A DNA stretch of 64,000 bases from Martinezella lusitana (lineage in GTDB: Bacteria > Pseudomonadota > Alphaproteobacteria > Rhizobiales > Rhizobiaceae). The translations under genes were made by a program, and so were the position numbers. Under the pieces are notes generated by a model. The model made no database searches. It saw only the letters and a program-made list of their open reading frames with translations, and was not told the DNA's origin. Below, in pieces: positions 16,191-23,315 of the stretch. The first letter of the stretch is position 1, and the number at the start of each line of letters is the position of its first letter. The stretch lies in the NCBI RefSeq assembly GCF_010668395.1, contig NZ_WUEY01000006.1:248001-312000 (forward strand), given 5' to 3'.

Positions 16191-17984
16191 TCAGACCAGC
16201 TGGCGACCCTTGGCGTCGATCGCGTTGGCGACGGCCTCGTCGGTCGCTTCGTCCGGCAACAGCATTTCGTTGTGCGCCTTGCCCGAGGGGATCATCGGGA
16301 AGCAGTTGGCAAGATTGGCGACGCGGCAATCGAAGATGACCGGCTTGTTGACGTCGATCATCTCCTGGATAGCGGCATCGAGATCGCCCGGCTTCTCGCA
16401 GCGCAGGCCGACAGCGCCATAGGCCTCGGCGAGCTTGACGAAATCAGGCATCGCTTCCGTATAGGAATTGGATAGGCGATTGCCGTGCAGCAGCTGCTGC
16501 CACTGGCGAACCATGCCCATATACTGATTGTTCAGGATGAAGATCTTGATCGGCGCGTTGTGCTGGATCGCCGCCGACATTTCCTGAATGCACATCTGGA
16601 TCGAGGCATCGCCGGCAATATCGATGACGAGGCTTTCCGGATGGGCGATCTGCACGCCGAGCGCGGCCGGCAGGCCGTAACCCATGGTTCCGAGGCCGCC
16701 CGAGGTCATCCAGCGGTTCGGCTGCTCGAAACCGTAAAACTGCGCCGCCCACATCTGATGCTGTCCGACTTCGGTCGTGATGTAGGTATCGCGATGCTTC
16801 GTCAGCTCGTAGAGACGCTGGATCGCATACTGCGGCATGATGACGTCGTCGCTCGGCTTGTAGGCGAAGGAGTTGCGCGCGCGCCAGCGGGCGATATCGC
16901 TCCACCAGTCGCCGAGCCGCTCCGCAGCGGGCTTTTGCGGCAGCGCCCGCCACAGGCGGACCATGTCTTCCAGAACATTGCCGACATCGCCGAGAATGCC
17001 GACATCGACGCGGACGTTCTTGTTGATGGAGGACGGGTCGATATCGATATGGATCTTCTTCGAATTCGGCGAGAAGGCATTCAGGCGGCCGGTAATGCGG
17101 TCGTCGAAGCGCGCGCCGATACAGACCATGACGTCGCAATCATGCATCGCCATGTTGGCTTCGTAGGAACCATGCATGCCGAGCATGCCGAGCCAGCTCT
17201 TGCCGGAGGCCGGATAGGCGCCGAGACCCATCAGCGTCGACGTGATCGGGAAATCGGTCAGTTCGACCAGCTCGCGCAGCAGCTTGCAGGCTTCCGGCCC
17301 GGAATTGACGACGCCGCCGCCGGAATAGATGACGGGACGACGGGCGTTCTTCATCAGCTCGATCGCCTGGGTGATCTTGTTGAGATCGCCCTGGACCTTC
17401 GGCTGATAGCTCTTCTGGACATTGTGCGCTTCCGGCGGCGTGTAGGTGCCGGTCGCGAACTGGATATCCTTCGGGATATCGACGACGACCGGACCGGGAC
17501 GGCCCGTCTGCGCGATGCGGAACGCCTCATGAATGACGGCGGCCAGTTCGTTGACATCCTTGACCAGCCAGTTGTGCTTGGTGCAGGGCCGCGTGATGCC
17601 GACCGTATCGCATTCCTGGAAAGCGTCGGAGCCGATCAGCGTGGTCGGAACCTGGCCGCTCAGGCAGACGAGAGGGATCGAATCCATCAAGGCGTCCTGC
17701 AGCGGCGTGACGGCATTCGTCGCACCCGGACCCGAGGTGACCAGCATGACGCCGACCTTGCCGGTGGAGCGGGCATAGCCTTCGGCCGCATGGCCGGCGC
17801 CCTGCTCGTGGCGGACGAGAATGTGCTTGATGTCCTCCTGCTGGAAGATCTCGTCGTAGATCGGAAGCACAGCGCCGCCCGGATAACCGAAGATATGTTC
17901 GACGCCATTGTCCCTGAGCGCCTGCAACACGATCTCCGCGCCTGTCATTCGATTGCCGCTCGCCTGATTATCTGTGCCGGTCAT
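16191..17984 (-). CDS. ilvI: Acetolactate synthase large (catalytic) subunit
   Basis: A 597-residue thiamine diphosphate enzyme making 2-acetolactate or 2-aceto-2-hydroxybutyrate, the first common step of valine, leucine and isoleucine synthesis. Motifs: FGYPGGAVLPIYDEI with the downstream catalytic Glu in RHEQGAGHAAEGYAR, the FAD-region segment GMHGSYEANMAMHDCDV, and the TPP-binding block GDASIQMCIQE ending in LNNQYMGMVRQWQ. Start is ATG 17984. The transcript leader (about 18157 to 17985) carries an Ile/Leu/Val-rich leader peptide and a terminator, so expression should respond to branched-chain aminoacyl-tRNA supply. Confidence 0.97.
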   Translation of the reverse strand: MTGTDNQASGNRMTGAEIVLQALRDNGVEHIFGYPGGAVLPIYDEIFQQEDIKHILVRHEQGAGHAAEGYARSTGKVGVMLVTSGPGATNAVTPLQDALMDSIPLVCLSGQVPTTLIGSDAFQECDTVGITRPCTKHNWLVKDVNELAAVIHEAFRIAQTGRPGPVVVDIPKDIQFATGTYTPPEAHNVQKSYQPKVQGDLNKITQAIELMKNARRPVIYSGGGVVNSGPEACKLLRELVELTDFPITSTLMGLGAYPASGKSWLGMLGMHGSYEANMAMHDCDVMVCIGARFDDRITGRLNAFSPNSKKIHIDIDPSSINKNVRVDVGILGDVGNVLEDMVRLWRALPQKPAAERLGDWWSDIARWRARNSFAYKPSDDVIMPQYAIQRLYELTKHRDTYITTEVGQHQMWAAQFYGFEQPNRWMTSGGLGTMGYGLPAALGVQIAHPESLVIDIAGDASIQMCIQEMSAAIQHNAPIKIFILNNQYMGMVRQWQQLLHGNRLSNSYTEAMPDFVKLAEAYGAVGLRCEKPGDLDAAIQEMIDVNKPVIFDCRVANLANCFPMIPSGKAHNEMLLPDEATDEAVANAIDAKGRQLV

Positions 17985-18042
17985 ACGTTTGTTCCGCTGT
18001 CTGCTGGAGGTTTGGAAAAGATGAAATCTCGATTTCGGGCAT

Positions 18043-18066
18043 AAAAAAAGGCCCCTTGGGGAGCCT
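18043..18066 (-). terminator. ilvIN attenuator terminator
   Basis: On the minus strand AGGCTCCCC-AA-GGGGCCT is followed directly by seven U residues (18049-18043), a good intrinsic terminator lying between the leader peptide gene and ilvI. With the upstream 10-bp stem it forms the standard attenuation layout: leader translated freely gives termination, ribosome stalling at Ile/Val codons gives readthrough. Confidence 0.8.
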
Positions 18067-18073
18067 GTCATCT

Positions 18074-18123
18074 AGCGCATGGGTGGCTATCGCCGGATGG
18101 TTACACCATCCTGCCCATGCGCT
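18074..18123 (-). promoter_or_regulatory. ilv leader stem (pause / alternative pairing structure)
   Basis: AGCGCATGGG (18074-18083) pairs perfectly over 10 bp with CCCATGCGCT (18114-18123), and a nested GGATGG (18095-18100)/CCATCC (18106-18111) stem sits inside. The leader peptide stop codon (18101-18103) is in the inner loop. A ribosome stalled at the Ile/Val codons would cover the 5' arm. The exact antiterminator pairing was not resolved by eye. Confidence 0.7.
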
Positions 18124-18157
18124 TTCCCACCACGATAAGAATAATCGAGTTTTTCAT
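18101..18157 (-). CDS. ilv operon leader peptide
   Basis: An 18-codon reading frame, MKNSIILIVVGKRMGRMV, with six consecutive branched-chain residues (I-I-L-I-V-V, codons 5-10, bases 18145-18128). It is followed by nested stems and an intrinsic terminator before ilvI, the defining features of an attenuation leader. No Shine-Dalgarno sequence precedes the ATG, and the best promoter match puts the transcript start within about two bases of it, so the mRNA may be leaderless, as reported for the trp leader peptide of Sinorhizobium meliloti. Translation-dependent control by Ile/Val/Leu supply is strongly suggested; the leaderless start is inference. Confidence 0.88.
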   Translation of the reverse strand: MKNSIILIVVGKRMGRMV

Positions 18158-18165
18158 GGGGCGAA

Positions 18166-18194
18166 GTGATAGACAGAAAATTTCGAAGCGTCAA
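18166..18194 (-). promoter_or_regulatory. Probable ilvIN promoter
   Basis: On the minus strand TTGACG (18194-18189) and TATCAC (18171-18166) are separated by 17 bases, a good housekeeping-sigma match. Transcription would begin near 18159-18157, at or just before the leader ATG. Confidence 0.6.
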
Positions 18195-18281
18195 CGCGTC
18201 AAGCAATAAAAAATCGCCGCCGTTGCGGAACCCCATAAAAAGCACGGGTAACCGACAGGGTTTTGTTAAGCCACCGCCTCT

Positions 18282-20345
18282 ATGCTCCGGCCCCTAAACG
18301 CTTGGGGTAGCTGTTTGCTGAACAACGATCTGCAGACGTCCGGCAAGGCTGGAGATTTAGACCGCCGTGACAAGTTGAAGCCGGGAAATCGCTTCCTTGG
18401 CCGCGTTGTCGCGTGCAGCGGATCGCGGGCGACGATTGCCGCCGTCGCCGAGGCAGGGGGCACCGATCTCACGGAGCTCTGGTCGGTCGGCAGGCTGATT
18501 TCCATCAGCGTCGGGAAGAACCGCGTTGCCGCCCTCGTCTATTCCATGAATACCGACAATACAGGCTGGGGCGAAGGACAGGACAACCTCTTCCGCATCG
18601 AAGTCGAGCTGTTGGGCGAAGTCCGCATCGGACCCGACGGCCGGGAAGAGTTCTCGAGCGGCATTTCCGCATACCCTTATCTCGGCGCCATCGCGCATCG
18701 CATCCGCGCCGCCGACCTCATGCGTATCTTCGATGCCGGCAAGAGCAGCAGCTGCGTTATCGGCAAGCTGACGCAGGACGAGAGCATCGACGCCGCCATC
18801 CACATTCCCTCGATGCTGTCGAAGCATTTCGCCGTCGTCGGCTCGACCGGCGTCGGCAAATCCACCGCGGTCTCGCTGCTGCTGCACAAGGCGATCAGCA
18901 CCGATCCGAAGCTGCGCGTGCTGATCCTCGACCCGCACAACGAGTTCGCCGCCGCCTTTCCCCGGCATGCTATCGTCATCGACACCGATACGCTCGACCT
19001 GCCCTTCTGGCTGATGCGGCTGGAGGAATTCAGCGAAGTCGTCTTCCGCGGCCGCCCGGCGGTGCCCGAAGAGCTCGACGCGTTGCGCGATCTCATTCCG
19101 GAAGCGCGGCGGGCGTTCCGAGGCAGCGATTCAGCCTTGATGCGCCGCCAGACGGAAAAGTCCTCCGTGACGGCCGATACGCCGATCCCCTACCGCATGG
19201 CCGACCTTCTCGCCCTCATCGACGAGCGCATCGGCCGGCTTGAGGGCCGGCAGGAAAAGCCGCACCTGCGTTCACTGAAGATGCGCATCATCTCGGCGAT
19301 CAACGATCCGCGCTATCACTTCATGTTCTCCAACAACACGATCACCGATACGATCATGGAGACGATCGCCAAGATTTTCCGCATTCCGGGCGACGGTAAG
19401 CCGATCTGCACGTTCCAGCTTGCCGGCATTCCTTCGGAAGTCATCAATTCCGTCGCCTCGGTACTGTGCCGCATGGCATTCGAACTGGCGCTCTGGAGCG
19501 AAGGCGCGATCCATATGCTCGTCGTCTGCGAGGAAGCGCATCGCTACATTCCCGCCGATCCGAACCTCGGCTTCCTTCCGACGCGGCAGGCCATCGCCCG
19601 CATCGCCAAGGAAGGCCGCAAATACGGCGTATCGCTCGGCATCATCACCCAGCGCCCTGGCGAACTCGACCAGACGATCCTGTCGCAGTGCTCGACGCTT
19701 TTCGCCATGCGTCTCGCCAACGACCACGACCAGGAAATCATCCGCTCGGCCATCCCGAACTCCTCGATCTCGACAACGAGCTTCCTGTCATCGATAGGCA
19801 ATGGCGAAGCGATCGCCTTCGGCGAAGCCATTGCCGTGCCGATGCGCATGCGCTTCGCTCGCGTCGATGAGTATCTCGTGCCAAAGGCCAGCGGCAGCGC
19901 GGCAAAGATCAGCGAGGATTCGCCGGATACCGTCGATCTGCGCACCATCATTGGTCGCATGCGCTCGATTTCAACGCCCGATATCGGCGGCCTGCAACAA
20001 AGCTACAGTGCCGCCGCGGAGGCCATAGCCGAGATCAGGAACGAGTTCGATGATCTGCCCGCCGAACAGGCAGCACGATATCAGGCGGAACCCGACTTGC
20101 CATCGAGCGAACCCTATCGTCCCGACATGCTGCCCCGCACCCCGCCACAGGCCACTGCTTCGATACCGACGTCGATCGACAGCAGGCTTGCCGAACTGCG
20201 TCGCGAATTCCGCAGCGACGACGCGGCAAGCCCGCGCCCGATGCCGACAAGGGAGCCCTTGCCGTCGCTGCGGCGGGAACCCGGCCTTTCGCTGCGCGAC
20301 AGCATCTTGAAGAAGCCGCTGAGCAGCCTCTACGACAAGGAATGA
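18282..20345 (+). CDS. HerA-like ATPase / DUF87 helicase domain protein
   Basis: A 687-residue P-loop ATPase of the HerA/FtsK group. Residues about 30-150 form the HAS-barrel (NRFLGRVVACSGSRATIAAV, then WSVGRLISISVGKN). Walker A is VVGSTGVGKSTAV (GSTGVGKS, residues 187-194), followed by VLILDPHNEFAAAF. The Walker B region is LVVCEEAHRYIP, and a later sensor segment is GVSLGIITQRPGELDQTILSQC. The C-terminal 130 residues are Pro/Ser/Arg-rich and probably disordered. HerA usually forms a hexamer with the NurA nuclease for DNA end processing, but no nurA-like gene is beside it. The role in rhizobia is unclear. Confidence 0.9.
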   Translation: MLRPLNAWGSCLLNNDLQTSGKAGDLDRRDKLKPGNRFLGRVVACSGSRATIAAVAEAGGTDLTELWSVGRLISISVGKNRVAALVYSMNTDNTGWGEGQDNLFRIEVELLGEVRIGPDGREEFSSGISAYPYLGAIAHRIRAADLMRIFDAGKSSSCVIGKLTQDESIDAAIHIPSMLSKHFAVVGSTGVGKSTAVSLLLHKAISTDPKLRVLILDPHNEFAAAFPRHAIVIDTDTLDLPFWLMRLEEFSEVVFRGRPAVPEELDALRDLIPEARRAFRGSDSALMRRQTEKSSVTADTPIPYRMADLLALIDERIGRLEGRQEKPHLRSLKMRIISAINDPRYHFMFSNNTITDTIMETIAKIFRIPGDGKPICTFQLAGIPSEVINSVASVLCRMAFELALWSEGAIHMLVVCEEAHRYIPADPNLGFLPTRQAIARIAKEGRKYGVSLGIITQRPGELDQTILSQCSTLFAMRLANDHDQEIIRSAIPNSSISTTSFLSSIGNGEAIAFGEAIAVPMRMRFARVDEYLVPKASGSAAKISEDSPDTVDLRTIIGRMRSISTPDIGGLQQSYSAAAEAIAEIRNEFDDLPAEQAARYQAEPDLPSSEPYRPDMLPRTPPQATASIPTSIDSRLAELRREFRSDDAASPRPMPTREPLPSLRREPGLSLRDSILKKPLSSLYDKE

Positions 20346-20355
20346 CGCATCGGGC

Positions 20356-21252
20356 TCACGGGCTCAATCGCTCCCAGCTCTCGTCCATCTGATTGCGGAA
20401 CCACGTCATTTGCCGCTTGGCATATTGCCGCGTCGCGGCCGCTCCGGTTTCAAGAACGTCGGCGCGCGTCATCTCGCCCTTCAGCATCGCAGCGATCTGC
20501 GATACGCCGATTGCCTTCATGACAGGCACCTCCGGCGGCAGATCGAGAGCCAGTAAGGCCCGCACCTCGTCGTCGGCACCCATCGCCAGCATCTTTTCGA
20601 AGCGGTTGTTGATGCGCTCATGCAACAAGGCCCGCTCCGGCAGCACCACGATCTTTCGCGCGCGATCCGGATCGATGACCATCGGCCCGGTCTTGCCCTG
20701 AAAGGCCGCAATCGACCGGCCCGTCGCCTCGACCACTTCGAGCGCGCGAACGATGCGCTGCCCGTCCTGCGGCTTCAACGCTTCGGCAACGGCACCGTCG
20801 CGTTGCGAAAGCTCGCGGTGCAGCGTTTCCGCCCCTTCCGCCAGCAACCGGCCGCGAAGACGATTGCGAACCTCGGGCGGAATCTCGGGCATGTCGGAAA
20901 GTCCGCCCGTCAGCGCCTTGAAATAGAGTCCCGTACCGCCGACGAATACAGGCATGCGCCCCTCGCCGCGAAGGCGCTCGACCAGTGCGCCCGCCTCGCG
21001 CAGCCAGGCGCCGGTGGAATAGGCCTGCCCCGCCAGAACCTGGCCATAGAGATGGTGCGGAATGCCCTCCATATCGGCTTCGGAGGGCCGCGCGGTCAGC
21101 ACGCGCAAGGTGTCGTAAACCTGCATGCTGTCGGCATTGATGACGACGCCATCATGCGAACGAGCCAATTCAACCGCCAGCGCGGACTTGCCGCTCGCGG
21201 TCGGCCCGGTTATCAGGATCGCGTCGATATTGCTCATAAGGTTTCTGCTCAT
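20356..21252 (-). CDS. miaA: tRNA dimethylallyltransferase
   Basis: MiaA transfers a dimethylallyl group to A37 of tRNAs that read UNN codons. The 298-residue protein has a P-loop GPTASGKS (residues 16-23), the DMAPP-site segment NADSMQVYDTLRVLTARPS, GGTGLYFKALTGG, and the zinc-independent C-terminal AATRQYAKRQMTWFRNQ stretch that grips the tRNA. Start taken at ATG 21252 (MSRNLMSN...); an in-frame ATG at 21237 is an alternative. With the longer form, the start codon overlaps the start of the divergent serB gene on a shared CATG, leaving no space for promoters between them. Confidence 0.96.
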   Translation of the reverse strand: MSRNLMSNIDAILITGPTASGKSALAVELARSHDGVVINADSMQVYDTLRVLTARPSEADMEGIPHHLYGQVLAGQAYSTGAWLREAGALVERLRGEGRMPVFVGGTGLYFKALTGGLSDMPEIPPEVRNRLRGRLLAEGAETLHRELSQRDGAVAEALKPQDGQRIVRALEVVEATGRSIAAFQGKTGPMVIDPDRARKIVVLPERALLHERINNRFEKMLAMGADDEVRALLALDLPPEVPVMKAIGVSQIAAMLKGEMTRADVLETGAAATRQYAKRQMTWFRNQMDESWERLSP

Positions 21253-22141
21253 GGCCTTCGTTGCCACGCTTATTGCCAATCCGTCAAACCCCGTTCTTGT
21301 TCCGGCCATCGCCGAACAGGCGGCCGAAGCCGTCAAGGCGTCCGGGCTCTACTGGCTGGCCGACGGCATTGCCTGCGATATCGCGCTACGCGACGATACA
21401 GATCTGCAGGCAGCCGAGGCCAACATTCTGGCCGCGATCGGCGATGAACCGATAGACCTGGTGATCCAGGAAACGGAAAGCCGCCGCAAGAAGCTGCTGA
21501 TTGCCGACATGGACTCCACCATGATCGGCCAGGAGTGCATCGACGAACTGGCAGCCGAGGTCGGCCTGAAGGACAGGGTTGCCAATATCACCGCCCGCGC
21601 CATGAATGGCGAGATTGCCTTCGAGCCGGCCCTGCGCGAGCGCGTGGCCTTATTGAAGGGATTGCCGCTGTCCGTGGTCGACGATGTCATTGCCAGACGC
21701 ATCACCTTGACGCCGGGCGGCCCCGAACTGATCGCCACCATGAAGGCGAAGGGCCATTACACGGCGCTCGTTTCCGGCGGCTTCACCGTCTTCACCACCC
21801 GGATCGGCGCCACGCTCGGCTTCGACGAAAACCGGGCCAATATCCTGCTGGAAGAAAACGGCATACTTACCGGCTTCGTCGAGGAACCGATCCTCGGCAA
21901 GCAGGCCAAGGTGGACGCGCTGAACGACATCGCCGCGAAGCTCGGTATTTCCGCGGATGACGCTTTGGCCGTCGGCGACGGCGCCAACGACCTCGGCATG
22001 CTTCAGCTTGCCGGCTCCGGCGTCGCACTTCACGCCAAGCCGACGGTCTCGGCGCAGGCCGGAATGCGTATCGACCACGGCGACCTGACCGCCCTGCTCT
22101 ACATCCAGGGCTATCGCAAGACGGACTTCATCAAACCATAG
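21251..22141 (+). CDS. serB: Phosphoserine phosphatase
   Basis: SerB dephosphorylates L-phosphoserine in the last step of serine synthesis. The 296-residue protein has the HAD nucleophile motif LLIADMDSTMIGQE (D86, D88), the second motif TALVSGGFTVFTTRIG, the lysine in ILGKQAKVDAL, and the metal motif VGDGANDLGML followed by GVALHAKPTV, the SerB-specific ending. The N-terminal 75 residues are the ACT-like regulatory extension of alphaproteobacterial SerB. AAGG (21238-21241) precedes the ATG at 21251. Confidence 0.96.
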   Translation: MAFVATLIANPSNPVLVPAIAEQAAEAVKASGLYWLADGIACDIALRDDTDLQAAEANILAAIGDEPIDLVIQETESRRKKLLIADMDSTMIGQECIDELAAEVGLKDRVANITARAMNGEIAFEPALRERVALLKGLPLSVVDDVIARRITLTPGGPELIATMKAKGHYTALVSGGFTVFTTRIGATLGFDENRANILLEENGILTGFVEEPILGKQAKVDALNDIAAKLGISADDALAVGDGANDLGMLQLAGSGVALHAKPTVSAQAGMRIDHGDLTALLYIQGYRKTDFIKP

Positions 22142-22174
22142 ACCGGCGCAGGTCGCTGACATCGGGGTACAAAG

Positions 22175-22738
22175 ATGATCATCACCGAAACCGACCGCCT
22201 CATCATCCGCAACTGGCGCGAGACGGATCGCGATCTGGCCTACGAAATCAACTCCGACGAAGCGGTCATGGAATTCTTTCCGTTTCGCCGCAATCGTGAA
22301 GAAGCGAACATCTTCTTCGATCGCATTCACGCGATGATCGCCGAAACCGGGCTTGGCTTCTTTGCTTTGGAGGAAAAGGCGACCGGCACAACGATCGGTT
22401 TTTGCGGGCTGGCGCGTGTCGATCATCTCGAACCCCACGTCGCCAAAGGCACACTGGAAATCGGCTGGCGGCTGGCCGCGCGTTTCTGGGGCAAGGGCTT
22501 CGTGACCGAGGCGGCACGCGCGCTCCTCGCCCATGCGTTCGAGCGGCTCGGCGCCGGCGAGATCGTTTCCTTCGCCGTCCGGAACAATGTAAGGTCGACG
22601 GCGGTGATGGAGCGGATCGGCATGCATCGCGTCGAGGGCGGCGATTTCTATCACCCGAACGTCCCGGATACTCACCCTCATCTGAAGCGCCATGTGCTTT
22701 ATCGCCTCACGGCCGCCGAATGGCGCTCCGGGCGATGA
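22175..22738 (+). CDS. GNAT acetyltransferase, RimJ/RimL-like (first of a tandem pair)
   Basis: A 187-residue acetyltransferase of the RimJ/RimL branch. TDRLIIRNWRETDRDLAYEI opens the fold, EIGWRLAARFWGKGFVTEAA is the acetyl-CoA loop, and VRNNVRSTAVMERIGM is motif B. The ending HPHLKRHVLYRLTAAEWR is nearly repeated in the next gene, which starts at the stop codon (ATGA overlap, 22735-22738), so the two arose by tandem duplication. Possible substrates are protein N-termini or small amines; none can be named. Confidence 0.9.
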   Translation: MIITETDRLIIRNWRETDRDLAYEINSDEAVMEFFPFRRNREEANIFFDRIHAMIAETGLGFFALEEKATGTTIGFCGLARVDHLEPHVAKGTLEIGWRLAARFWGKGFVTEAARALLAHAFERLGAGEIVSFAVRNNVRSTAVMERIGMHRVEGGDFYHPNVPDTHPHLKRHVLYRLTAAEWRSGR

Positions 22739-23301
22739 CCTTCATCGAAACGCCGCGATTGATGCTACGGCCATGCCTGGAAGAAGATCGCGAGCTGTTC
22801 CATGAACTCAGCGCCGATCCGGCCGTCCTTGAGTTCTTTCCCTTCCGCCGCAGCCGCGAAGATGCCGATGCCGTCTTCGACCTGATCAGGAACGCCACAC
22901 CCGAACCCGGTTTCGATCTTCTCGTCATGGTGCTGAGGGATAGCCGCGAGGCAATCGGGTTCTGCGGGCTGTCCAGATTACGGATCGAGCCTCTTTTACC
23001 GAAAGATGCCGTCGAAATCGGCTGGCGGATCTCAGCATGCCATTGGGGCAAAGGCTATGCGACCGAGGCCGGCATGGCGCTTGTGCGCAACGCCTTCGAT
23101 GTCCTGACGCTCGAAGAAATTCTGTCGATCGCGGTGCACGATAACAAGCGCGCTCTGGCGGTGATGCGCAGGATCGGTATGCAGCCCGATCCTGCCTGCG
23201 ATTTCGACCATCCGCAAATTCCGGATACGCATCCGCACCTGAAGCCGCACCGCGTCTATCGCCTGAGCGCCGCCGAATGGCGCGCGCAGCACGGGCAATA
23301 A
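22735..23301 (+). CDS. GNAT acetyltransferase, RimJ/RimL-like (second of a tandem pair)
   Basis: A 188-residue paralogue of the preceding gene, sharing EFFPFRR, IGFCGL, EIGWR, WGKG and the DTHPHLK/YRL/AAEWR ending. The acetyl-CoA loop is CHWGKGYATEAG and motif B is VHDNKRALAVMRRIGM. Start chosen at ATG 22735, which overlaps the previous stop in ATGA and matches the first copy's N-terminus; ATG 22720 adds five residues. Divergence between the copies is roughly half of positions, so the duplication is old and the two may have different substrates. Confidence 0.9.
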   Translation: MTFIETPRLMLRPCLEEDRELFHELSADPAVLEFFPFRRSREDADAVFDLIRNATPEPGFDLLVMVLRDSREAIGFCGLSRLRIEPLLPKDAVEIGWRISACHWGKGYATEAGMALVRNAFDVLTLEEILSIAVHDNKRALAVMRRIGMQPDPACDFDHPQIPDTHPHLKPHRVYRLSAAEWRAQHGQ

Positions 23302-23315
23302 GGCAAGGCCTGAAT

